Shown piece after piece: positions 55,000 to 63,315 of a stretch of DNA of 64,000 nucleotides (within the stretch, counting starts at the first letter, position 1; each line of letters opens with the position of its first letter). The notes under the pieces were generated by a model. The model was not told where the DNA came from and searched no databases. It saw nothing but the letters and a program-made list of their open reading frames with translations. Source of the DNA: Spirosoma foliorum. Lineage in GTDB: Bacteria; Bacteroidota; Bacteroidia; Cytophagales; Spirosomataceae. The stretch covers positions 7,019,001 to 7,083,000 of the forward strand of contig NZ_CP059732.1 of assembly GCF_014117325.1 (NCBI RefSeq), given 5' to 3'. Position numbers and translations under genes: made by a program.

Positions 55000-55748
55000 C
55001 CAAAACTACTTCGCATACACTCGGCCAGATAAGCTGGATGCAACGAAACAACTTCGCCGATGACTAGCACAGCGGGCGCCCCCACGCCTTGCTCTGCCGC
55101 CAACTGCGGTATACTCCAAACCTGGCCTATTACACACTGCTCATCGGCACGCGTACCGTTCTGTACAATTGCCATAGGCAAATGGCCGCGTCCGGCCTCA
55201 CAAAAAATTGCACAGATCTCATTTAGCTTACGCATACCCATCAGCACCACTACGGTTGCTTTCGACTGAGCCGCTAGATGAATATCTTCCGAAAGCTCGC
55301 CGTTACGCGTGGTACCCGTAATAACCCAAAAACTCTCACTTACCCCCCGGCTCGTTACCGGAATACCCTGCGAAGCCGGAGCTGCTATACTACTCGATAC
55401 TCCTGAAATCACTTCGGTCTGAATACCATATTGTCGGGTATACGCAAGCTCTTCGTAGCCACGCCCAAATACAAATGGGTCGCCCCCTTTGAGCCGAACA
55501 ACATGACCGTACTCCTGCGCAAATTGGACAATCAGCTCATTAATTTCTTCCTGGCTAAACGAGGCTTTTCCTGCCCGTTTTCCCACGTAGATTTTCAGAG
55601 CCCGTTCGGGTGCAAACTCCAGCAATGTATAATTGGCAAGATCGTCGTATAGAATAACGTCGGCTTGCTGAAGCGCCCTGACCCCTTTCAAGGTGATCAA
55701 TTCGCCGTCGCCGGGACCCGCCCCTACGAGTGTTAGCTTTGGCATCAT
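54984..55748 (-). CDS. cobA: Uroporphyrinogen-III C-methyltransferase
   Basis: A 254-residue SAM-dependent enzyme that methylates uroporphyrinogen III to precorrin-2 on the way to siroheme. Motifs: KLTLVGAGPGDGELITLKG at the N-terminus, YVGKRAGK, VVRLKGGDPFVFGRGYEE, and PVTSRGVSESFWVITGT. Siroheme is the cofactor of NirB, encoded divergently from 56027, so its placement fits. The last residues VVEL come from a palindrome arm. Either of two adjacent ATGs (55748 or 55745) may be used. Confidence 0.95.
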   Translation of the reverse strand: MMPKLTLVGAGPGDGELITLKGVRALQQADVILYDDLANYTLLEFAPERALKIYVGKRAGKASFSQEEINELIVQFAQEYGHVVRLKGGDPFVFGRGYEELAYTRQYGIQTEVISGVSSSIAAPASQGIPVTSRGVSESFWVITGTTRNGELSEDIHLAAQSKATVVVLMGMRKLNEICAIFCEAGRGHLPMAIVQNGTRADEQCVIGQVWSIPQLAAEQGVGAPAVLVIGEVVSLHPAYLAECMRSSFGVVEL

Positions 55749-56026
55749 TTGGCTTTTCGTTTAGTGATCAATAGTGGTATTATACTATTATTAACTAGTT
55801 GCCCTTATTGACGATTTATGGTTCAAAAGTAGAGATGAAATTCTTAAAAACAAGTCTTTTTCAAAAAAATATCTTTAATAATCAATCTAAAACGGAATAA
55901 TACATTAGGATTTACCAAAAACACCTTTTATTTTTGACTAGCCTTTTTTGGGAGGAATAAGGCCACTTTATTAGATAAATACAATAATAAAACGGGGTTT
56001 TCACAATGTTATAGTCATAGTCAACT
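55749..56026. promoter_or_regulatory. Divergent cobA/nirB control region
   Basis: A 278-base AT-rich spacer between divergent genes. TATTTTTG at 55929-55936 is an exact TAnnTTTG box facing nirB, but a TTTG at the correct distance upstream is missing, so the promoter may need an activator such as the NarL-like regulator encoded downstream. No clear repeated operator was found by eye. Confidence 0.4.
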
Positions 56027-58546
56027 ATGAACACAAACAAAAACAAGCATATCGTCGTCATTGGCAACGGTATGGTAGGCTACAAGTTCTGCGAAAAGCT
56101 AGTAGCCAAAGAAAAAAATGAGCACCGATTTACACTAACGGTTTTTGGGGAAGAACCACGTGTAGCCTACGATCGGGTTCACTTAAGCGCCTATTTCGAT
56201 GGCAAAACGGCCGATGACCTGACGCTTACCCCCCAAAGCTGGTATGCCGAAAAGGGCATTACGCTCTACCTCACCGACCCGGTTATAGACATCGATCGGG
56301 AGCGAAAAGAAGTCCGTTCGCATCATGGTGTTGTAGTACCTTATGACTACCTGATATTAGCTACGGGATCGGGAGCCTTTGTTCCGCCGGTAGCGGGTGT
56401 AGAGAAAGACGGTGTCTTTGTTTACCGTACTATCGAAGACCTCGACCTCATTCAGTCTTACGCACGTAAGGCGCGTAAAGGAGCCGTTTTAGGGGGTGGT
56501 CTCTTAGGTCTGGAAGCTGCCAAAGCCTTACTCGATCTGGGTATGGAAGAAGCCCACGTCGTTGAGTTTGCTCCTCGATTGATGCCCCGCCAAATTGACG
56601 ATGCGGGCTCGGGTATCCTGCAACGACAGCTTGAATCGCTGGGACTGAATATTCACCTGTCGAAAAGTACACAGGAAATTACGGGCGATGATTTCATTAC
56701 GGGCATGCAGTTTTCCGATGGCTCGCGTCTGGATGTCGATATGCTGGTTATTTCGGCAGGGATTCGTCCGCGCGATGAGCTGGCAAAGTCGTCGGGACTG
56801 GATACACACCCGCGCGGGGGCATACTTGTCGATAACTTCCTGCAAACCTCCGACCCCGCCATTTTTGCCATTGGCGAATGTGCGGTTGTGCATCACATGA
56901 TATACGGTCTGGTGGCTCCAGGTTATGAAATGGCCGAAGTAGTAGCCTCGCGCTTACTGGGCGAAGAAAAGGAGTTCAAGCCCTATGACATGTCTACGAA
57001 GCTCAAGCTTATCGGCACCGACGTAGGGTCGTTCGGTGATCCGTTCGCTTCAGAACCCAACTGCAAAACGGTGGTCTATGAAAATAAGGCAAAGGGTGTT
57101 TATAAACGGATCAATATATCGGCCGATGGAAAAGAGCTGTTGGGCGGGATTCTTGTTGGCGATGCCGAGCAGTATAATATGCTTCTGCAAACCTGCAAGA
57201 ACAAGACCATTCTCCCACCCGACCCCGAAGACCTGATTCTGGGTTCACGGGGTGGCGAAGAAGCTGGTGCGGGCGTCATGGGCTTACCTGATGATGCGTT
57301 GATTTGCTCTTGCGAAGCGGTAACCAAGGCTATGCTTTGCCACGAGATTGGCGAGAATGGTCATGATACAGTCGACGCACTCAAGAAGGCCACCAAAGCC
57401 TGTACTGGTTGCGGAGGTTGTACGCCGATGGTGAAAGATATTATCCAGGGCGTACTGAAACAGAAGGGCGTTTACGTCCGAAATATCCTTTGCGAGCACT
57501 TCGATTTCACCCGGCAGGAACTGCTGGATCTGGTAAAAATCAATAACCTGAAAACGTTCAATGCCGTACTGGATCACATCGGCAAGGGCGACGGTTGCGA
57601 AGTCTGCAAACCCGCTCTTGCCTCGATTCTGGCAAGTCTCTGGAATGAGAACATTCTGGAAAAAGGCCGGGCTACCATTCAGGATTCCAACGATCGCTTT
57701 TTGGCTAATATTCAAAAAGGGGGTACGTATTCAGTAGTTCCACGCATTCCGGGTGGAGAAATTACGCCTGATAAATTGATCGTAATTGGGCAGGTCGCCA
57801 AAAAATATGGCCTTTATACCAAAATCACGGGCGGGCAACGGATTGATCTGTTCGGCGCACATGTCGGTGATTTACCCATCATCTGGGAAGAACTCATAGC
57901 CGCCGGTTTTGAGAGCGGCCATGCCTACGGGAAATCGCTACGCACCGTAAAAAGCTGCGTGGGTAGTACGTGGTGCCGTTATGGTGTACAGGACTCGGTT
58001 TCGTTCGCTATTGAAGTCGAGGAACGCTACAAGGGCGTCCGGTCTCCGCACAAAATCAAGTCGGGCGTATCGGGCTGCATCCGTGAATGTGCCGAAGCCC
58101 AGAGTAAAGACTTTGGGATCATCGCCACCGAAAAAGGCTGGAATCTATACGTTGGTGGCAATGGTGGTTCCAAACCTCAGCATGCCCAATTACTCGCTTC
58201 TGATGTGGACAAAGAAACCTGCATCCGCTACATCGACCGATTCCTGATGTTCTACATCAAAACCGCCGACCCGCTTACTCGTACTGCCACCTGGCTCAAC
58301 AAACTGGAAGGTGGCATGACCTATTTGCGCGCCGTCGTTGTCGATGATGTACTGGGAATAGCCAGCGATCTGGAGCGTGAAATGCAACTATTGGTCGATA
58401 CGTTCAAGTGCGAATGGAAAGAAGTGGTTGACAATCCAAACCTCCGCGCTCGCTTCACCCACTTTGTAAACGTACCCGAACAAAAAGACCCGACCATTCA
58501 ATTCGATTCGTTGCGTGATCAGAAACGGGCAAAAGAGTGGGTTTAG
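56027..58546 (+). CDS. nirB: NADH-dependent nitrite reductase large subunit
   Basis: An 839-residue siroheme enzyme that reduces nitrite to ammonium. Residues 7-320: FAD/NAD domain (VVIGNGMVGYKF, VLGGGLLGLEAA, AIFAIGE). Two BFD-like 2Fe-2S regions: Cys427, Cys429, Cys462, Cys465, and a second with CEVC near 524-527. The C-terminal sulfite-reductase-type half has GEITPDKLIVIGQVAKKYG and the siroheme/4Fe-4S ligands Cys644, Cys650 (CVGSTWC), Cys684 and Cys688 (CIREC). Length and layout match NirB. First gene of nirBD and the two-component pair. Confidence 0.97.
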   Translation: MNTNKNKHIVVIGNGMVGYKFCEKLVAKEKNEHRFTLTVFGEEPRVAYDRVHLSAYFDGKTADDLTLTPQSWYAEKGITLYLTDPVIDIDRERKEVRSHHGVVVPYDYLILATGSGAFVPPVAGVEKDGVFVYRTIEDLDLIQSYARKARKGAVLGGGLLGLEAAKALLDLGMEEAHVVEFAPRLMPRQIDDAGSGILQRQLESLGLNIHLSKSTQEITGDDFITGMQFSDGSRLDVDMLVISAGIRPRDELAKSSGLDTHPRGGILVDNFLQTSDPAIFAIGECAVVHHMIYGLVAPGYEMAEVVASRLLGEEKEFKPYDMSTKLKLIGTDVGSFGDPFASEPNCKTVVYENKAKGVYKRINISADGKELLGGILVGDAEQYNMLLQTCKNKTILPPDPEDLILGSRGGEEAGAGVMGLPDDALICSCEAVTKAMLCHEIGENGHDTVDALKKATKACTGCGGCTPMVKDIIQGVLKQKGVYVRNILCEHFDFTRQELLDLVKINNLKTFNAVLDHIGKGDGCEVCKPALASILASLWNENILEKGRATIQDSNDRFLANIQKGGTYSVVPRIPGGEITPDKLIVIGQVAKKYGLYTKITGGQRIDLFGAHVGDLPIIWEELIAAGFESGHAYGKSLRTVKSCVGSTWCRYGVQDSVSFAIEVEERYKGVRSPHKIKSGVSGCIRECAEAQSKDFGIIATEKGWNLYVGGNGGSKPQHAQLLASDVDKETCIRYIDRFLMFYIKTADPLTRTATWLNKLEGGMTYLRAVVVDDVLGIASDLEREMQLLVDTFKCEWKEVVDNPNLRARFTHFVNVPEQKDPTIQFDSLRDQKRAKEWV

Positions 58547-58565
58547 CATTGAGTACTGGCGAACA

Positions 58566-58681
58566 CTGGCGCGAGTTTAAACTCGTGCCAGTCAATGAAG
58601 TCAGCATTCGCTGACGCATATATTAGACGGAACGCCAGTGAATACTGGCAATATTATAGGCACGAGTTTAAACTCGCGCCT
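58566..58681. repeat. Compound palindrome between nirB and nirD
   Basis: Two copies of the hairpin core CGAGTTTAAACTCG (58566-58591 and, inverted in flanks, 58658-58681) enclose a small stem GTCAGC-attc-GCTGAC (58600-58615), followed by GCAT; thus the GCTGACGCAT core lies in the centre. Arms with ACTGGCG and CGCCAGT add further pairing. This lies between two subunits of one enzyme. Confidence 0.85.
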
Positions 58682-58696
58682 GTCAACATCTTATCA

Positions 58697-59050
58697 ATGG
58701 AAACAAAGACAATACATAAAGACGAAATAACCTGGCATCCGGCCTGCAACACGGCCCACATTCCTGAAGATGGGGGCGCTTGCGTGCTACTGGGTGGGCG
58801 ACAAATCGCCATTTTTAATTTTTCCCGTCGGGGCGAATGGTATGCGACGGAGAATGAGTGTCCGCACCGTCAGCAAATGGTTTTGTCGCGCGGTATGATC
58901 GGTACACAAAGCGATGAACCGAAGGTGGCCTGCCCATTTCATAAAAAGACATTTTCACTGAAAACGGGCGACTGCCTGAATGACGACGGCTATAAGATTG
59001 CGACTTTCCCGATAAAAGTAGTCGACGACATGGTGTATATTGGGGTGTAA
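58697..59050 (+). CDS. nirD: Nitrite reductase small subunit (Rieske-type)
   Basis: About 117 residues from the ATG at 58697 (METKTIHKDEITWHPAC); an earlier in-frame ATG at 58595 lies inside the palindromic spacer and would add 34 unrelated residues. Rieske-like motifs CPHRQQMV and ACPFHKKTFSLKTGDC are present with both Cys-x-His and Cys-x2-His, although NirD proteins often lack these ligands, so a true cluster is possible here. It completes NirBD. Confidence 0.92.
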   Translation: METKTIHKDEITWHPACNTAHIPEDGGACVLLGGRQIAIFNFSRRGEWYATENECPHRQQMVLSRGMIGTQSDEPKVACPFHKKTFSLKTGDCLNDDGYKIATFPIKVVDDMVYIGV

Positions 59051-59051
59051 A

Positions 59052-59154
59052 CGTTTTCGGTATTTGGTTTTCGGTTTACAGTGGCTGACGCGAGAGCAAC
59101 CTAGGATGCGTCAGCTACCGTAAACTGAAAACCAGATACCAAAAACCAAAAACG
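59052..59154. repeat. Inverted repeat with symmetrical GCTGACGC/GCGTCAGC core between nirD and the sensor kinase
   Basis: Arms CGTTTTCGGTATTTGG... (59052-59091) and ...CCAAAAACCAAAAACG (59108-59154) pair with an insertion in the right arm. GCTGACGC closes the left arm and GCGTCAGC opens the right one, separated by 16 bases containing CCTAGG. It is the most complete example of the shared core. Confidence 0.85.
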
Positions 59155-59159
59155 GATTC

Positions 59160-60644
59160 ATGACTCAACTCGATCAACAGGTAGCTAGTCGACTAACCCG
59201 GTTTTATATGCTGGCACTCGCTGTCATAGCGGTGCTATCGTTGAGCGGGCTACTGTTCATCAAGCATACGATCAGCACACATTATGACGATAGTCGTATT
59301 CTGAACGTAGCCGGACGGCAGCGGATGTTGAGTCAGCGCCTGACCAAACTGGCTATGTTACGCATTGAGGGCATTACGACGGCCGATACGGTTTCCTTCG
59401 ATTCGTTGCTTAACTCCTGGAGCCAGAGTCATATTCAGTTACGAAACGGCATGCTGCACATGGAAAAAAAGTATGTCGTCCGAAAGAGTAGTCGACTCGA
59501 CAGCATGTTTACGCGTGTTGCTCCCGTATTCGAATCCATTTACCAGAGCTTTTCCCGTATCAACGACCCAAAACGTACGATTGAAGAGAAGAAGGCATCG
59601 CTTCAAATTATTCTGCGCGATGAGTTTTCGTTCATCCAGCAGATGAACGACATTGTTTTTCAGTTCGATACAGAAAGCTTTGATCAGGTAAAACGTCTTG
59701 AACAAATTGAATGGCTGCTCACCCTCGCTACCTTACTAACGCTACTGATTGAAGGGCTATTTATTTTCAGGCCGGTAGTTAATCATACCAGGCACGTGGT
59801 TCGTCGGCTGGCCCGATCAGAGAAAGCGTTACAGTTAGCCAATAATCATCTGGAAATCGCCAACCGGGAGCTGGAATCAACAAATCAGAATCTGGCAGCC
59901 TCGAACCGAAAACTCGTTGAAACTCAACAGGAACTGCTTCGTACTACCGAAGAAAAATACCAATTGCAGCTAGCCGAAGACACGGTTCGGTCGGCTGCAC
60001 TGCTCGAAGGCCAGGAAGAAGAGCGACGGCGTTTTGCCCGTGAGCTGCATGATGGTATTGGCCAGATGCTTACGGGCCTGAAACTCCATGCCGAAAAACT
60101 AAAGGCGACTTCCTTTACTGATGAAAAGCAACGAGCCCGGTTCGCCGAACTTTGCGAGCTGATTGGTGATACGATTCAAACAACCCGGCAGGTTTCTTAC
60201 AACCTAATGCCATCGACACTAAGTGATTTCGGACTGGGATCAACGTTGCAGCTCCTGGCCGAACAAACAACCCGATCTTCGGGCGTTTCTGTCGTTTTTA
60301 CGGGTACTACTGATGCCAAACGGCTTAGCCCAGCTATGGAAATCGGGTTGTACCGTATTGTTCAGGAAGCTCTACATAATGCCCTGAAATATGCGGATGC
60401 ACACAGTATAAAAATTAACTTGCAACAGAGTCCGCAAAAACTGCTGCTAACCATAGACGACGACGGAAAAGGGTTTGTTCTAAACGCATCACCCACCGAC
60501 GATAAGCGACGATCAACAACGAATGGTCTTGAGAACATGCGCACTCGAACCCGTTTGCTCAATGGCGATTTTAGCATTAGCTCGAAACTCAAAAAAGGAA
60601 CGAAAATCCGTGTCAGTGTCAACCTATCCGAAAATCTCACCTAA
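59160..60644 (+). CDS. NarX/NarQ-like nitrate sensor histidine kinase
   Basis: A 494-residue membrane kinase. Helix 1 spans about 17-35, the periplasmic part about 36-183, helix 2 about 184-204. The sequence NVAGRQRMLSQRLTKLAM (50-66) is like the P-box of NarX/NarQ and PilJ-type sensors that binds nitrate or nitrite. A coiled coil (about 220-275) leads to a HisKA_3 domain with phospho-His297 in FARELHDGIGQML and an ATPase domain with NALKYA and DDDGKGF. Three bases from the regulator gene, thus one unit. It probably controls this nitrate island. Confidence 0.92.
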   Translation: MTQLDQQVASRLTRFYMLALAVIAVLSLSGLLFIKHTISTHYDDSRILNVAGRQRMLSQRLTKLAMLRIEGITTADTVSFDSLLNSWSQSHIQLRNGMLHMEKKYVVRKSSRLDSMFTRVAPVFESIYQSFSRINDPKRTIEEKKASLQIILRDEFSFIQQMNDIVFQFDTESFDQVKRLEQIEWLLTLATLLTLLIEGLFIFRPVVNHTRHVVRRLARSEKALQLANNHLEIANRELESTNQNLAASNRKLVETQQELLRTTEEKYQLQLAEDTVRSAALLEGQEEERRRFARELHDGIGQMLTGLKLHAEKLKATSFTDEKQRARFAELCELIGDTIQTTRQVSYNLMPSTLSDFGLGSTLQLLAEQTTRSSGVSVVFTGTTDAKRLSPAMEIGLYRIVQEALHNALKYADAHSIKINLQQSPQKLLLTIDDDGKGFVLNASPTDDKRRSTTNGLENMRTRTRLLNGDFSISSKLKKGTKIRVSVNLSENLT

Positions 60645-60646
60645 CT

Positions 60647-61321
60647 ATGTCGATACGAATTCTTATAACCGATGATCATTCTGTGGTCCGAAAAGGAATT
60701 CGGATGCTACTTGAAGATGAAGCCGACATCCAGATTGTTGGCGAAGCCTCAGATGGCGACGAGGCAGTCGAGTTGCTTTCCAGCATTCAGACGGATGTCT
60801 TGTTACTCGATATAACCATGCCTCGTATGTCGGGTATTGAAGCGCTCAAAGTCATTACACAGCAATACCCCAGGGTTAAAACAATTATGTTTAGTATGCA
60901 TAATAACCCGGATTACATTATAAAAGCCGTCCAACACGGAGCCGCAGGTTATCTATTAAAAGATACGGGGCTGGAAGAAATCCTGCACGCCGTCCGGACG
61001 GTGCACACGGGAGATTTATACTATCCGCCCAGCGCTTCGTCTGTAATCATTCAGCATTTAGTATTACCAGGTGCAACCCAGCGCAAAGAGGGCGGAGCGA
61101 CAGAGCCTTTGCGCGGATCGGTCTGGAATAAAATCACCTCCCGCGAGGCTCAGATCCTAACCTGCCTGATCGACGGGATGAGCAGTCCCGAAATTGCCAA
61201 TCGATTCGGTATCAGTCCGAATACGGTTGCCAATCAACGAGCGAGTATTATCCGTAAAGCGGGCGTCAAAAATACCGTCGATTTAATTCGTATCGCGCTG
61301 GAAGAGAAAAGCAGGTACTAG
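60647..61321 (+). CDS. NarL/FixJ-family response regulator
   Basis: A 224-residue transcription factor. The receiver has Asp9/Asp10 (ITDDHS), phospho-acceptor Asp55 (VLLLDITMP) and GYLLKD. A LuxR-type helix-turn-helix lies at about 155-215 (TSREAQILTCLIDGMSSPEIA and SPNTVANQRASI). Partner of the upstream kinase. Its stop codon shares the CTAG at 61318-61321 with the stop of the convergent next gene. Confidence 0.94.
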   Translation: MSIRILITDDHSVVRKGIRMLLEDEADIQIVGEASDGDEAVELLSSIQTDVLLLDITMPRMSGIEALKVITQQYPRVKTIMFSMHNNPDYIIKAVQHGAAGYLLKDTGLEEILHAVRTVHTGDLYYPPSASSVIIQHLVLPGATQRKEGGATEPLRGSVWNKITSREAQILTCLIDGMSSPEIANRFGISPNTVANQRASIIRKAGVKNTVDLIRIALEEKSRY

Positions 61322-62493
61322 ACCTTGATAATCACATTTTTTCGGTACATCCACCAAAGAATACCGAACCAGATCAGTACAAATGTCAGTGCCCCTGCCA
61401 GCGATGCATTTTTCGGGTCAGCAAAATGTGGGGCAATAAAGGTTCGGTACAGATACTCTTTCGACCCGACTTCGGTACCATCGGGCTGAGTTACATGAAT
61501 CAGGTTCATGATACGCGGAATAAGCCCTGACAAAAAGAACACTGTAATAGCATTGACACCAAAAGCGACAAACGGCAACACGCCCCGCTTATAGTGCTGT
61601 ACATCGATCAGCCAGTAGCACAAAGCCAAACCAAGCATGGCGAGGCCGCCCGCTAAAAGCACGTATGAACTGGTCCAGAGGGCTTTGTTAATCGGAAAAA
61701 GGCCATCCCAGAGTAGCCCAAGCAATGTAAGTAGACAGCCTGTGGCAAAAAGCCAGGCTACTTTCTCGGCCGCCACCCGATTGCTTCGTAACCACGTTCC
61801 GGTTAGCAGACCCAGTAAGCCCGTTCCAATGGCGGGTAGTGTACTTAGCAACCCCTCAGGGTCCCAAACTTTCGCGGGTTTGTATACGTGCGCAGGGGTT
61901 AGAATGATTCGGTCGAACCAGGCAGCCAAATTAGTTTCGGGTTCGAGATTGGCATACCCTACGCCCGGCACCGGAATAACCGTCATCAGGAACCAGTATC
62001 CCAAAACAATGCCGCAAAAAATATAGACTTGCTGACGAGGAGTTGTCTTCAGTAAAATAAGCGAACAGGCCAGATAAACCACGGCAATCCGCTGTAAAAC
62101 ACCCGGAATCCGAACGATTGTGATATCAAACTTCGGGAAGAAATTCAGAAACAGACCCAGCAAAAACAGCGTCACGCTCCGTTTGACAATCTTCCCGATT
62201 ACACCCTTTTCCATTCCACCAGTTCGCCCCAGCGCAAAAGTGATCGACACGCCAACAATGAACAAAAAGAACGGAAAAATTAAATCGGTGGGCGTCCAGC
62301 CATTCCAGGATGCATGCTCAAGAGGTGCATAAATATTCCCCCAATCACCAGGATTATTGACTGTAACCATAGCTGCGACAGTCAGCCCCCGAAAGAAATC
62401 AAGTGAGAGCAACCGTGATGAAGCGGTTGGGATTGTACCTACGGGCTTTAGCCCGTATTTATCTGCACTAATTTCAAATTCCGTCGTTTTCAT
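61318..62493 (-). CDS. DUF5009/heparan-acetyltransferase-like membrane protein
   Basis: About 391 residues from the ATG at 62493; an ATG at 62511 in frame overlaps the upstream gene. LSLDFFRGLTVAAMVTVNNPGDWG, PTDLIFPFFLFIVGVSITFAL and about ten membrane helices fit the DUF5009 family, related to heparan-alpha-glucosaminide N-acetyltransferase, which moves acetyl groups across membranes. Residues about 11-22 (YGLKPVGT) are encoded by a REP-like palindrome inserted in the gene's start (62435-62457). Confidence 0.85.
   Translation of the reverse strand: MKTTEFEISADKYGLKPVGTIPTASSRLLSLDFFRGLTVAAMVTVNNPGDWGNIYAPLEHASWNGWTPTDLIFPFFLFIVGVSITFALGRTGGMEKGVIGKIVKRSVTLFLLGLFLNFFPKFDITIVRIPGVLQRIAVVYLACSLILLKTTPRQQVYIFCGIVLGYWFLMTVIPVPGVGYANLEPETNLAAWFDRIILTPAHVYKPAKVWDPEGLLSTLPAIGTGLLGLLTGTWLRSNRVAAEKVAWLFATGCLLTLLGLLWDGLFPINKALWTSSYVLLAGGLAMLGLALCYWLIDVQHYKRGVLPFVAFGVNAITVFFLSGLIPRIMNLIHVTQPDGTEVGSKEYLYRTFIAPHFADPKNASLAGALTFVLIWFGILWWMYRKNVIIKV
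62435..62457. repeat. REP-like palindrome within the coding region
   Basis: GTACCTACGGGCTTTAGCCC plus GTA has the ACGGG...CCCGT stem of the palindromes at 63230-63314, with a TTTA instead of TGCA centre. It encodes part of the N-terminus of the DUF5009-type protein. Confidence 0.8.
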
Positions 62494-62507
62494 ATAGCAT
62501 CCCCAGA

Positions 62508-63167
62508 TCAAAATCCTTCGCTAAGATACGTATACGGCCACTCCTTCCAGTCATTCACTAAACCAGCTTTAACAGGATTCTGCAACGTATAATTTATGAT
62601 CCGCTTTAACTCTGCGGCATCACGTACATAATGATCATAACTTTCTGGTTGCCAGAATGCACCTGAACGACCCAATAGGCGATTAGCCTCAAACGCTGAA
62701 CCGCCCTTAATTAACCTCAGGGTCTGATACAATTGGCGATAGTTGTCTGTTGTGATGGCCTCATCTGGTTCTAGCGTATCCAGTTGATTGGCGGTATCAA
62801 CTACCAAATGTATATGATTTGGCATGATGCAATAGGCGAGTAATTCATACCCTTTTCCGTCAATGTCTTTAATTCGCTTAGCCAGCGCATCAGCAACAAG
62901 TGGATTCTTAAGCCAGTCATAACCATACTGGCAAGCATCTAATGTTCGCTCAATACGGGCAAAGTACTTTTTTTGCTCCCGATAAACTTCGTCTGAAATC
63001 CCATCTGCATTTTTCTCCTTCATGGCTTTTATCACTCGATCCCGTTCGGCGATAAACTCCCGAACAACAGCAGCCGGAAGCGAGCCTTTCAAACAGAAAG
63101 TCACAAAAAAAGAAGCCCCAACATATTGAAGATGGGGCAGATTACGCGCATATTCTATCTTCATCAT
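62508..63167 (-). CDS. REP-associated tyrosine transposase (RAYT, IS200-like Y1 family)
   Basis: A 219-residue single-strand DNA nuclease of the Y1 transposase fold. The HUH pair is in YCIMPNHIHLVV (His118 and His120, counting from ATG 63167); WQPESYDHYVRDAAEL holds the likely catalytic Tyr and NYTLQNPVKAGLVNDW is the conserved C-terminal element of RAYTs. These enzymes process REP palindromes rather than their own terminal ends. Palindromes with GGGCTGCAGCCC flank the gene on the right and a variant lies on the left, which supports the assignment. No IS ends or target duplications seen. Confidence 0.9.
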   Translation of the reverse strand: MMKIEYARNLPHLQYVGASFFVTFCLKGSLPAAVVREFIAERDRVIKAMKEKNADGISDEVYREQKKYFARIERTLDACQYGYDWLKNPLVADALAKRIKDIDGKGYELLAYCIMPNHIHLVVDTANQLDTLEPDEAITTDNYRQLYQTLRLIKGGSAFEANRLLGRSGAFWQPESYDHYVRDAAELKRIINYTLQNPVKAGLVNDWKEWPYTYLSEGF

Positions 63168-63229
63168 CAAGTTACGAGTTTAGTCCCAACTTCCTGACTC
63201 TGACGAACAAAGAAAAATATGTAACGTTG

Positions 63230-63314
63230 AACGTACCCACGGGCTGCAGCCCGTGAATGTTGTAAAAAAGATATTTTATAAATAAAATCACGGGCTGCAG
63301 CCCGTAGGTACGTT
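63230..63314. repeat. Inverted pair of REP-like palindromes upstream of the RAYT gene
   Basis: AACGTACCCACGGGCTGCAG... (63230-63256) and its inverted copy (63288-63314) each have the self-complementary core CACGGGCTGCAGCCCGTG or close variants. Separated by 31 AT-rich bases. This REP-linker-inverted-REP order is that of a REPIN next to its RAYT gene. Confidence 0.88.
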
Positions 63315-63315
63315 A

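Noticed and set aside
55749..56026. Riboswitch (for example cobalamin or molybdenum cofactor type) ahead of nirB or cobA
   Set aside because: The region is AT-rich with no conserved box or multi-stem structure that I can recognise.
58595..58696. Longer N-terminus of NirD from ATG 58595
   Set aside because: The added 34 codons are within the palindromic spacer; METKTI at 58697 is the normal NirD start.
62508..63167. Complete IS200/IS605 insertion sequence
   Set aside because: No TnpB gene, no element ends and no insertion duplication; protein motifs and flanking REPs fit a domesticated RAYT.
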